Origin: an uncultured Candidatus Competibacteraceae bacterium
GTDB taxonomy: Bacteria; Pseudomonadota; Gammaproteobacteria; Competibacterales; Competibacteraceae
Direction: 5' to 3'
Assembly (NCBI GenBank): GCA_937960715.1
Contig: CALGOO010000213.1
Location: 1-6,300, forward strand
Length of the DNA: 6,300 nt
The translations under genes and the position numbers were made by a program. The notes under the pieces were generated by a model. That model saw only the letters and a list, made by a program, of their open reading frames with translations, was not told where the DNA came from and ran no database searches. Of the stretch, positions 1-5,683 are shown piece by piece (position 1 is the stretch's first letter; the number at the start of each line of letters is the position of its first letter).

Positions 1-472
1 CCTGCACGCCAACAACACCGATCAGGCCTTCGACCGCATCGTCAATTTCTTTCCCGAGGAGAAGCGGGCCCAGGTTTTGATGGATCTGTCGTTCAACATG
101 CGGGCGTTCATCTCGCAGCGGCTGCTCCCGCGCGAGGATGGGCCCGGGTTGATTCCGGCGGTGGAAATTCTGCTCAACACCCCGCTGATGGCGGAGTTGA
201 TCTTTCGCGGCCGGGTCAAGGAACTCAAGCCGATCATGGCCCGCTCCACCGACGTGGGCATCGTCACCTTCGACGACGCGCTGTTCCAGTTGTACGAAGC
301 TGGCCGGATCAGCTACGAAACCGCGATCCGCCACGCCGATTCGGCCCACAATCTGCGGTTGCGCATCAAGCTGGAAAGCCGTCGAACACCGCCGCCCATG
401 GCTGGCGAGGGATCGCTGCAAATCGAGCAGGAGAAGAGGGAGGCGGTGGAAGACAAGGGAAGACCACTCTAA
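1..472 (+). CDS. pilU: Type IV pilus twitching motility ATPase PilU, C-terminal part (5' end outside window)
   Basis: This is the C-terminal part of a PilT/PilU-family hexameric secretion ATPase, which works at the cytoplasmic base of type IV pili and helps power pilus retraction. The reading frame is open from base 2 and gives 156 visible residues before TAA at 470-472. Visible landmarks are LHANN at the left edge (the His-box region of the family), RIVNFFPEEKR shortly after, then LMDLSFNMRAFISQRLLPR and TFDDALFQLYEAGRISYETA, ending the family domain with LRLRIKL (visible residues about 118-124). The FFPEE and LRLRIKL wording fits PilU better than PilT, from memory of the family. The Walker A and B motifs lie upstream of the window. 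A tail of about 31 residues rich in charged residues and proline (RRTPPP, EQEKREAVEDKGR) follows the domain and looks poorly conserved. PilU usually sits just downstream of pilT, which cannot be checked here. Confidence 0.9.
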   Translation, partial: LHANNTDQAFDRIVNFFPEEKRAQVLMDLSFNMRAFISQRLLPREDGPGLIPAVEILLNTPLMAELIFRGRVKELKPIMARSTDVGIVTFDDALFQLYEAGRISYETAIRHADSAHNLRLRIKLESRRTPPPMAGEGSLQIEQEKREAVEDKGRPL

Positions 473-560
473 CCCCACAAACGTAAAAATATAATATTGA
501 TAAGCAGTTCCGGATTGCCTTTCGTAAGCCAACCACTGAAAAGCCCCTCCTACCCCCGTT

Positions 561-582
561 CCTCTCCCGCCAGTGGGAGAGG
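561..582. repeat. Perfect 8-bp inverted repeat, dispersed-repeat-like or weak terminator
   Basis: CCTCTCCC (561-568) and GGGAGAGG (575-582) are perfect reverse complements around a 6-base loop (GCCAGT). A pyrimidine-rich stretch precedes the hairpin (CCCCTCCTACCCCC, 545-558) and AATTTT follows it. Hairpins of this CTCTCCC...GGGAGAG type occur as intergenic dispersed repeats in many proteobacterial genomes. It lies about 90 bases after the pilU stop and could also end pilU transcripts, although the T-run is short and interrupted by AA. Seen directly: the hairpin. Inferred: its repeat-family membership. Confidence 0.6.
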
Positions 583-607
583 AATTTTCGTATAAACTTC
601 CAAGGCA

Positions 608-644
608 AGGGTTTTCAACCCTCGAAAATCAGGGTTTTCCTGAT
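608..644. repeat. Cluster of small direct and inverted repeats
   Basis: AGGGTTTTC occurs twice, at 608-616 and 631-639. The first copy sits in a small hairpin (AGGGTT 608-613 with AACCCT 617-622). The second sits in another (ATCAGG 628-633 with CCTGAT 639-644, loop GTTTT). The arms are only 6 bp, so stability is low, but the packing is denser than expected by chance. It could be part of a leader or a protein-binding site for the gene starting at 769, or a decayed repeat. No known element is recognised. Confidence 0.35.
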
Positions 645-768
645 ACCGCCGTGTCAACCGATCAAATACCCTTTATATCAACCCTAGTGAGCCGAGGGCT
701 GCCTGAACGCCCAAAGCCGGTGATTTCGGCCCTCTGTCTCCTTAATCGCCTTTCCCCAAGGAGTTTTC

Positions 769-1680
769 ATGTTCCCCAGGCTTAGCATTCAAATTAAATA
801 TTCCTTCGTTTTTCTGCTGACCCTGTTGCTGATCGCCGCCGGGCTCTTGATCGGCACCTACAACCTGAAGGAGCGCCAACTGCGCAACGAGGCCATGGCG
901 GTGGCCGAACAGGTGGTTGCTTTCCGCGCCTGGGTGGCCGGCACTGGTGTGGTCTGGGTGGATCACCTGGCGTCGGAATTCCCCGATTTCCTCAGCAAGA
1001 AAGTCGTCACCGGCGCCAACGCCAGCGCCATCGAGTTTTACGCCAAGAATCCGGCCCTGGCGACCCGTGAGTTGTCGGCGCTGGCCAACAAGACCGCGAC
1101 CCGCGCCACCTTCCGCGTCACCAGCGACGAATATCGCAATCCAGCCAATGCGCCGGACACTTTCGAGCAAGCCTCGCTTCGGCTCTTCAAAAGCGATAAG
1201 GAACGCAAGTACAACGATGGGCTGGAAGGTGGCTTTTACCGTTACAGCCAACCGATCTTCGTGCAGCAATCCTGCCTGAAATGCCATGGCGACCCCAAGG
1301 ATGCTCCTCCAGAAGTCATTGAAAAATATGGAGACAAGGTGGCATTCGGCTATAAGGTCGGCGACGTGCGCGGCATCATCAGCGTCAAGCTGCCCGACGT
1401 GACCTTAACCGACATGCTATCGAGCGTGCTCAACCCCTACACGCTGGGTCTGATCGCGCTGGCTTTCCTGCTGAACTTCTTCTATGCCCAGCGAGCGATC
1501 ATCGCGCGCCTCAAGATGCTGGCGAAGACCACCGAACGCCTTGCCCATGGCGAGCTCGATCTGCCGCTTGAAACCAGGCCAGGCAGCCGCGATGAAGTGG
1601 ATTACGTGACGCGCGCCATCGATCTGTTGCGCAACAGCCTGGTGATCGCCATGCGGCGGCTCCAAAAAACTGGATCGTGA
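769..1680 (+). CDS. Membrane-anchored c-type heme sensor: Tll0287-like (DUF3365) domain plus HAMP, no output domain
   Basis: This 303-residue inner-membrane protein probably senses a redox state or small ligand in the periplasm. Residues about 11-30 form an N-terminal membrane segment. Residues about 31-220 form a periplasmic domain with one c-type heme attachment motif, CLKCH at 169-173, preceded by the YRYSQPIF context typical of Tll0287-like (DUF3365) domains. A second membrane segment spans about 221-240. A HAMP-like linker (about 241-295, with LAKTTERLAHGELD and DEVDYVTRAIDLLRNSL) follows. The protein then stops about eight residues later, with no kinase, methyl-accepting, GGDEF or other output domain, although family members often carry one. 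The heme would need the cytochrome c maturation machinery. The only cysteines are the two in the heme motif. The start is fixed by AAGGAG at 758-763, five bases before ATG. It may act through the gene at 1761. Confidence 0.85.
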   Translation: MFPRLSIQIKYSFVFLLTLLLIAAGLLIGTYNLKERQLRNEAMAVAEQVVAFRAWVAGTGVVWVDHLASEFPDFLSKKVVTGANASAIEFYAKNPALATRELSALANKTATRATFRVTSDEYRNPANAPDTFEQASLRLFKSDKERKYNDGLEGGFYRYSQPIFVQQSCLKCHGDPKDAPPEVIEKYGDKVAFGYKVGDVRGIISVKLPDVTLTDMLSSVLNPYTLGLIALAFLLNFFYAQRAIIARLKMLAKTTERLAHGELDLPLETRPGSRDEVDYVTRAIDLLRNSLVIAMRRLQKTGS

Positions 1681-1760
1681 ACAATCAATCGTGATTTAGC
1701 GCAGGGGCGCGTGAGCCAAGCCCGTCTCTCCGCCCCGGTTCATGCCAACGAGGTATTGCC

Positions 1761-2306
1761 ATGTCGTCCCAAGAGCTTTTGTCACTTTCAGCCATCGTTG
1801 CCCAACTACGAAAGCTGTGCCGGGAAAAGCGTACCGGTACGCTGCTGATCAAGAACAACGGCCATTTATTAGGGCAAATCAGCTTTCGGGACGGTGAGAT
1901 TGTCTCGCTATTTTCCCAAGGCAAACACGGCGCCGGCGCCCTGCCGTCATTACTGAATATCCAGCATGGAACGGTCGCCTTCTTCGACGGCAAGGTGTCG
2001 GTCAATAGCTCACTACCCTCCACCCTGGACATCTTGGAGTATCTGACCAATACCGCGCCCACCGCCACGCGGACGGATAATGGTAAATCGCAATCGCTTT
2101 CGGACCGTCCCCTGTCGAATGACGCCAAGAAAATTTTGGAGCAGATGCTCAAGGAATTTATCGGCCCCATCGCCAGCATGGTTTGCGCCGATCACTTTGG
2201 CACCATCGCCACTCTGGATGCCGCCATCCATGCCTTGGCCAAAGAAATCTTCACCCCAGCGGCGGCGGCCCAATTTCGCGAACTGGCGTACAAGCGGTTG
2301 GGCTGA
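1761..2306 (+). CDS. DUF4388/PATAN-like domain protein with a separate helical C-terminal domain
   Basis: This 181-residue soluble protein has no signal peptide or membrane segment. Residues about 5-95 have the pattern of the DUF4388/PATAN-like fold: KRTGTLLIKNNGHLLGQISF, a glycine turn in DGEIVSLF, then GKHGAGALPSLL and a second strand pair GTVAFFDGKVSV. Such domains occur in proteobacterial and cyanobacterial signalling proteins. A low-complexity linker rich in Thr, Ser and Asn (about 97-119) leads to a helical C-terminal region (about 120-181, ILEQMLKEFIGPIASMVC and AAIHALAKEIF). I recall similar segments at the C-termini of other bacterial signalling proteins but cannot name the family firmly. 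There is no catalytic motif. GAGG at 1750-1753, seven bases before ATG, supports the start. It follows the heme sensor gene by 80 bases on the same strand, so co-transcription and a role as its cytoplasmic partner are plausible but inferred. Confidence 0.75.
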   Translation: MSSQELLSLSAIVAQLRKLCREKRTGTLLIKNNGHLLGQISFRDGEIVSLFSQGKHGAGALPSLLNIQHGTVAFFDGKVSVNSSLPSTLDILEYLTNTAPTATRTDNGKSQSLSDRPLSNDAKKILEQMLKEFIGPIASMVCADHFGTIATLDAAIHALAKEIFTPAAAAQFRELAYKRLG

Positions 2307-2363
2307 TCGTCTGGTATTCTCCCATTCGCCGGCCGCGGCGCGTCCACGCCGCTACCCAAAGGC

Positions 2364-2391
2364 TTGATGGTGGGGTAAAGTCTTCCAAAAT
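2364..2391 (+). promoter_or_regulatory. Weak sigma-70-like promoter candidate for rpe
   Basis: TTGATG (2364-2369, four of six matches to TTGACA) and CAAAAT (2386-2391, four of six to TATAAT) are separated by 16 bases and lie about 37 bases ahead of the rpe start. This is a consensus match only, in one of the less GC-rich patches of the 122-base gap after the preceding gene. Such matches are common by chance. Confidence 0.25.
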
Positions 2392-2428
2392 AGCCGATAG
2401 ATTGACCGGAGACACCCCCGAGGCCAGG

Positions 2429-3118
2429 ATGCGGGATTATTGGATTGCACCTTCGATTCTTTCCGCCGATTTCGCCCGGCTCGGCGCGGAGGTGGACGCC
2501 GTGCTGGCGGCGGGCGCGGATCTCGTCCATTTCGACGTGATGGACAATCATTACGTCCCCAACCTGACGGTGGGACCGATCGTGTGCGAGGCTTTGCGCA
2601 AGCACGGGGTCACCGCGCCCATCGACGCCCATTTGATGGTCAAGCCGGTGGACCGGATCATCCCCGATTTCGCCGCCGCTGGCGCCAGCTACATCACCTT
2701 CCACCCCGAAGCCAGCGAACATATCGACCGCAGCCTGCAAATCATCCGCGATTGTGGCTGCCAATCCGGGCTGGTGTTCAATCCCGCCACCCCGTTGGAA
2801 TACCTGAAGTACGTGATGGACAAGGTGGACATGGTGTTGCTGATGGCGGTCAATCCCGGTTTCGGCGGTCAAAGCTTCATCGACGGCACACTGAACAAGC
2901 TGCGCGAGGTCCGCCGGATGATCGACGCCAGCGGCTACCCCATTCGACTGGAAGTGGATGGCGGGGTCAAGATCGACAACATCCGCCGGATCGCCGAGGC
3001 TGGCGCCGATACCTTCGTGGCCGGTTCCGCTATCTTCAACACCCCCGACTATCGAGCCACGCTGATGGCGATGCGCGCCGAACTGGCCCAAGCGAAGTAC
3101 CCACCGCCCCATGCTTAA
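2429..3118 (+). CDS. rpe: Ribulose-phosphate 3-epimerase
   Basis: This 229-residue cytosolic TIM-barrel enzyme interconverts D-ribulose 5-phosphate and D-xylulose 5-phosphate in the pentose phosphate pathway (and the Calvin cycle where present). Family landmarks are all present: IAPSILSADFARLG at 6-19, HFDVMDNHYVPNLT at 34-47 (metal ligand His34 and catalytic Asp36), DAHLMV at 67-71 (His68), the NPGFGGQ loop at 142-148, EVDGGV at 175-180 (catalytic Asp177) and the phosphate-binding AGSAIF at 198-203. The length is normal. I place the start at the ATG at 2429 because the protein then opens MRDYWIAPSIL like other family members. The same frame stays open far upstream, but that part overlaps the preceding gene and has no family similarity. 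GAGG at 2420-2423 is a fair ribosome site. The end overlaps the start of gph by 8 bases, which implies translational coupling. Confidence 0.97.
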   Translation: MRDYWIAPSILSADFARLGAEVDAVLAAGADLVHFDVMDNHYVPNLTVGPIVCEALRKHGVTAPIDAHLMVKPVDRIIPDFAAAGASYITFHPEASEHIDRSLQIIRDCGCQSGLVFNPATPLEYLKYVMDKVDMVLLMAVNPGFGGQSFIDGTLNKLREVRRMIDASGYPIRLEVDGGVKIDNIRRIAEAGADTFVAGSAIFNTPDYRATLMAMRAELAQAKYPPPHA

Positions 3119-3788
3119 AAATATCACCGCACTGTTCTTCGACCTGGACGGCACCTTGGTGGACAGCGTCCCCGACCTGACCGCGGCGGTGAACGTCATG
3201 CTGCGGGAACTGGGTTTGCCGGCGCGCGAGGAAGCGCAAGTCCGGACCTGGGTCGGCAATGGCATGAACAACCTGATTCACCGCGCTTTGACCAACGACA
3301 TGGCCGGACGAGCGGAACCGGAGCTGTTCGCCCGCGCTCGCTCGCTGTACAAGACCGCCTACGCCGCGCATATCAGCGTCCATAGCAGCCTCTATCCCGG
3401 CGTGATCGAGGGTTTGGCCGAACTGCGCGCCGCTGGCTGGCCGATGGCCTGCGTGACCAACAAGCCGGCCGAATTCGCCTTGCCACTCTTGGACCGGCTA
3501 GGCATCGGTGGCTTTTTCACCACCGTGGTCGGCGGTGAATGCGCGCCCAATCCCAAGCCCGCCCCGGACGCGCTGTTGTTATGCGCCGAGCGGCTGGGCG
3601 TGCCGATCCGCCAGGGGCTGATGGTCGGGGATTCGCTCAACGACGTGGGCGCGGCCCGCAACGCCGGTTGTCCGGTGGTTTGCGTGCCCTATGGCTACAA
3701 TCACGGCTACGATATTCACGACGCCCAGCCGGACGCCGTGATCGCTTCGATCACGGATTTGCCCGCCCTGCTGCGCCAACCCGCCTGA
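3111..3788 (+). CDS. gph: Phosphoglycolate phosphatase (HAD superfamily)
   Basis: This 225-residue HAD hydrolase removes phosphate from 2-phosphoglycolate, a by-product of DNA repair and, in autotrophs, of Rubisco oxygenation. The four HAD motifs are intact. FFDLDGTLVDS at 9-19 supplies nucleophile Asp11 and acid/base Asp13. VTNK at 115-118 is motif II. KPAPD at 149-153 carries motif III Lys149. VGDSLNDVGAARNAG at 172-186 supplies Mg-binding Asp174 and Asp178. The helical cap lies at about 20-95. The start ATG is inside the end of rpe in another frame, with no clear Shine-Dalgarno sequence, so translation probably depends on ribosomes finishing rpe. The rpe-gph-trpE order, known from pseudomonads and relatives, supports gph over another HAD phosphatase. 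An exact substrate cannot be proved from motifs alone. Confidence 0.93.
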   Translation: MLKNITALFFDLDGTLVDSVPDLTAAVNVMLRELGLPAREEAQVRTWVGNGMNNLIHRALTNDMAGRAEPELFARARSLYKTAYAAHISVHSSLYPGVIEGLAELRAAGWPMACVTNKPAEFALPLLDRLGIGGFFTTVVGGECAPNPKPAPDALLLCAERLGVPIRQGLMVGDSLNDVGAARNAGCPVVCVPYGYNHGYDIHDAQPDAVIASITDLPALLRQPA

Positions 3789-3921
3789 ATGAACAGCATC
3801 TCACATTCTTTCCTTTTCGCGCGCTTCAAGCCGGCCACGGACTTTCGATGGCGCCGTCCCACCTGACGCCATCCCGCGCCGCGCCATCTTCCGTTTTCGC
3901 TGTTCAAGGCTGCCCCTCATC
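3789..3921 (+). promoter_or_regulatory. trpE leader with possible attenuator-like alternative pairing
   Basis: This 133-base gap separates gph from trpE. GATGGCG (3847-3853) can pair with CGCCATC (3867-3873, 7 bp). Alternatively GATGGCGC (3847-3854) can pair with GCGCCATC (3881-3888, 8 bp). The two pairings exclude each other. An ATG directly after the gph stop opens a 25-codon reading frame (3789-3866) whose single Trp codon (3849-3851) lies in the shared arm, and its stop codon is just before the first partner arm. Points against attenuation are a single Trp codon instead of a run, no Shine-Dalgarno sequence, and only a broken T-run (TTCCGTTTT) after the second arm. Pseudomonas trpE is known to have leader control, so the position is suggestive. 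No clear promoter is seen. Confidence 0.25.
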
Positions 3922-5421
3922 ATGAATCAGAACCAATTTCAGCGCCTGGTCGAACAAGGCTTCAACCGCGTTCCGGTCGCCCGCGAGGTCCTCGCCGACC
4001 TTGACACCCCCCTCAGCACCTACCTCAAGCTGGCCGACGCGCCGTACAGCTATCTGCTGGAATCGGTGCAGGGCGGTGAAAAGTGGGGCCGCTACTCCAT
4101 CATCGGCCTGCCCTGCCGCAAGATCGTCCGGGTGCGCGGCCAGCGGGTGACCGTCGAGCACGCCGGCGAGATTGTCGAGGCGCTGGATTGCCCCGATCCG
4201 CTGGCCTGGCTCGAGCAGTTTCAGAGCCGTTACCGGGTGCCGGCGACCGGCGAGGGTCTGCCGCGCTTCATCGGCGGTCTGGTCGGCTATTTCAGCTACG
4301 ACACCATCCGCTACATCGAGCCCAGGTTGGCCCGCTGCCTCAACCCCGACCCGCTGGACAATCCCGACATCCTGTTGCTGGTGTCGGAAGACGTGGTGGT
4401 GTTCGACAATCTGGCCGGGCGGCTCTATTTGATCACCCTGGTGGACCCGGCGGTGGAGCGCGCTTACTCCCGCGCCCAGCAACGCCTGGACGAGTGGAGC
4501 GAGCTGCTGCGCGCCCCGCGCTCGCTGTACGCGCCGTATCGCTCCCATCCCGCCGCGCGGGAGATCGAGTTCGTCTCCGGCTTCACCCAACCGGGCTACG
4601 AAAACGCGGTCGAGCGGATCAAGGCGTACATCCTGGCCGGCGACTGCATGCAGGTGGTGCCGTCGCAGCGTCTGTCGGCGCCGTTCCGGGCCGCGCCGCT
4701 GGATCTGTACCGGGCGCTGCGCGGCCTGAACCCTTCGCCCTACATGTATTTTTTCAATCTGGGCGAACTGCACATCGTCGGTTCCTCGCCGGAAATCCTG
4801 ACCCGGCTGGAAGACGGGCTGCTGACGGTGCGGCCCATCGCCGGCACCCGCTGGCGCGGCGCCACCGACGAACAGGATCAGGCGCTGGAGGCCGAGCTGC
4901 TGGCCGATCCCAAAGAACTGGCCGAGCATCTGATGCTGATCGACCTGGGCCGCAACGATGTCGGCCGGGTCAGCGAGACCGGCAGCGTGCGGCTGACCGA
5001 GAAAATGGTGGTCGAACGCTATTCGCACGTCATGCACATCGTCTCGAACGTCACCGGCCGCTTGCGCCCTGGCCTGACGGCTATCGACGCGTTGCGCGCC
5101 ACGTTTCCGGCCGGCACGGTCAGCGGCGCGCCGAAGATCCGGGCCATGGAAATCATCGACGAGCTGGAACCGGTCAAGCGCGGCATCTACGCCGGCGCGG
5201 TCGGCTATCTGTCGTGGTCCGGCAACATGGACACCGCCATCGCCATCCGCACCGCCGTGCTCAAGGACGGGATGCTGCACATTCAGGCCGGCGGCGGCGT
5301 CGTGGCCGATTCCGTGCCGGAAAGGGAGTGGGAGGAAACCATGAACAAGGGCCGTGCCCTGTTCCGGGCGGCGGCGCTGGCGGAACACGGACTAGATGAA
5401 CCGCGCCCAGTGGGCGAATAG
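3922..5421 (+). CDS. trpE: Anthranilate synthase component I
   Basis: This 499-residue chorismate-using enzyme makes anthranilate from chorismate and ammonia, the first committed step of tryptophan synthesis. It normally pairs with the TrpG amidotransferase. The N-terminal domain (about 15-170) carries the LLES motif at 45-48, linked to tryptophan feedback inhibition. The chorismate-binding domain (about 222-485) shows PSPYMYFF at 271-278, IVGSSPE at 285-291, RPIAGTRWRG at 304-313, LIDLGRNDVGRV at 339-350, FPAGTVSGAPKIRAMEII at 395-412, GAVGYLSW at 425-432 and QAGGGVVADS at 455-464. The RPIAGT motif and full N-domain favour TrpE over PabB or isochorismate synthase. The length is typical. The opening MNQNQFQRLVEQGFNRVPVAREVL matches family N-termini, so the ATG at 3922 is kept although the ribosome site (AAGG at 3906-3909) is weak and distant. 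No trpG follows; a terminator closes the unit. Confidence 0.97.
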   Translation: MNQNQFQRLVEQGFNRVPVAREVLADLDTPLSTYLKLADAPYSYLLESVQGGEKWGRYSIIGLPCRKIVRVRGQRVTVEHAGEIVEALDCPDPLAWLEQFQSRYRVPATGEGLPRFIGGLVGYFSYDTIRYIEPRLARCLNPDPLDNPDILLLVSEDVVVFDNLAGRLYLITLVDPAVERAYSRAQQRLDEWSELLRAPRSLYAPYRSHPAAREIEFVSGFTQPGYENAVERIKAYILAGDCMQVVPSQRLSAPFRAAPLDLYRALRGLNPSPYMYFFNLGELHIVGSSPEILTRLEDGLLTVRPIAGTRWRGATDEQDQALEAELLADPKELAEHLMLIDLGRNDVGRVSETGSVRLTEKMVVERYSHVMHIVSNVTGRLRPGLTAIDALRATFPAGTVSGAPKIRAMEIIDELEPVKRGIYAGAVGYLSWSGNMDTAIAIRTAVLKDGMLHIQAGGGVVADSVPEREWEETMNKGRALFRAAALAEHGLDEPRPVGE

Positions 5422-5476
5422 CAGGCGATAACACCGGTCGGGCCGGCCTCGCCCCGGCCAGCCGATCCGGCACGAG

Positions 5477-5512
5477 AACCCCCGAGACCGTCAGCGGCCT
5501 CGGGGGTTTTTT
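5477..5512 (+). terminator. Strong rho-independent terminator after trpE
   Basis: AACCCCCGAG (5477-5486) pairs perfectly with CTCGGGGGTT (5499-5508). After one A/C mismatch the stem continues with CCG/CGG (5488-5490 with 5495-5497) closed by a TCAG loop. Six T residues (5507-5512) follow the G-run. It lies 55 bases after the trpE stop and separates the rpe-gph-trpE block from the downstream glycosyltransferase gene. Confidence 0.93.
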
Positions 5513-5534
5513 GTTGGCCGTTCGCGGCAAATTT

Positions 5535-5560
5535 CCGGCCGCTCTGTCACTCGCGGCCGG
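5535..5560. promoter_or_regulatory. 8-bp inverted repeat, operator-like, upstream of the GT4 gene
   Basis: CCGGCCGC (5535-5542) and GCGGCCGG (5553-5560) are perfect reverse complements separated by 10 bases. The arm centres are 18 bp apart, and each arm contains a CGGCCG palindrome. The spacer overlaps the -35 element of the candidate promoter at 5544-5573, which is a position where a repressor could act. It may also simply be a hairpin in GC-rich DNA. No known operator consensus is recognised. Confidence 0.35.
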
Positions 5561-5573
5561 TAAAGGGCATAAT
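5544..5573 (+). promoter_or_regulatory. Sigma-70-like promoter candidate for the GT4 glycosyltransferase gene
   Basis: CTGTCA (5544-5549, four of six matches to TTGACA) and CATAAT (5568-5573, five of six to TATAAT) are 18 bases apart. They lie just downstream of the trpE terminator and about 110 bases upstream of the start codon. The gene needs its own promoter after such a strong terminator, which makes this the best candidate in the gap. Transcription from here would give an untranslated leader of about 100 bases. Confidence 0.4.
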
Positions 5574-5683
5574 GCGTTATTGCGGCGCAGCATAAATTGA
5601 TCTCGCGCGGGCGCGATCACGGCTGCCGCTTCGGCCTTTTCATGACAGCAATCCCGCCCGCCGGGATTTAGGGAGCTAAGCCC

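Larger units (their letters stand above)
473..768. other. Non-coding stretch between pilU and the heme sensor gene
   Basis: This 296-base intergenic region contains no convincing gene. It starts AT-rich, with a TATAAT at 490-495 that lacks a recognisable -35 partner. Next comes the inverted repeat at 561-582, then the short repeat cluster at 608-644. The last part leads to a good Shine-Dalgarno sequence (AAGGAG, 758-763) of the next gene. A promoter for that gene is expected here, but I cannot place one with confidence. Confidence 0.6.

Noticed and set aside
490..495. Perfect TATAAT after pilU as a promoter
   Set aside because: No -35-like hexamer lies 16-18 bases upstream, the patch is simply AT-rich, and a hairpin at 561-582 stands between it and the next gene.
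573..785. 70-codon open frame between pilU and the heme sensor gene
   Set aside because: It runs through the inverted repeat and the repeat cluster, overlaps the well-supported start at 769, and has no ribosome site or recognisable protein pattern.
2183..2428. Upstream extension of the rpe frame
   Set aside because: The extension overlaps the preceding gene and shows no epimerase similarity. The protein from the ATG at 2429 starts exactly where family members do.
2192..3271. 359-codon antisense open frame over rpe and the start of gph
   Set aside because: Shadow of rpe and gph. The product has no recognisable domain and spans several unrelated sense-strand features.
3789..3866. 25-codon frame after gph as an independent gene
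   Set aside because: It has no Shine-Dalgarno sequence or protein similarity, and the frame is short enough to be chance. It is kept only as part of the trpE leader hypothesis.
3904..5388. 494-codon antisense open frame over trpE
   Set aside because: It mirrors trpE almost exactly, its translation is rich in Gly, Arg, Gln, His and Asp with no family motif, and trpE is unmistakable. GC-rich codon bias keeps the opposite frame open.
4083..5399. 438-codon alternate forward frame inside trpE
   Set aside because: Arg/Gly/Ala/Pro-rich shadow of trpE with no motif; the trpE frame explains the sequence completely.
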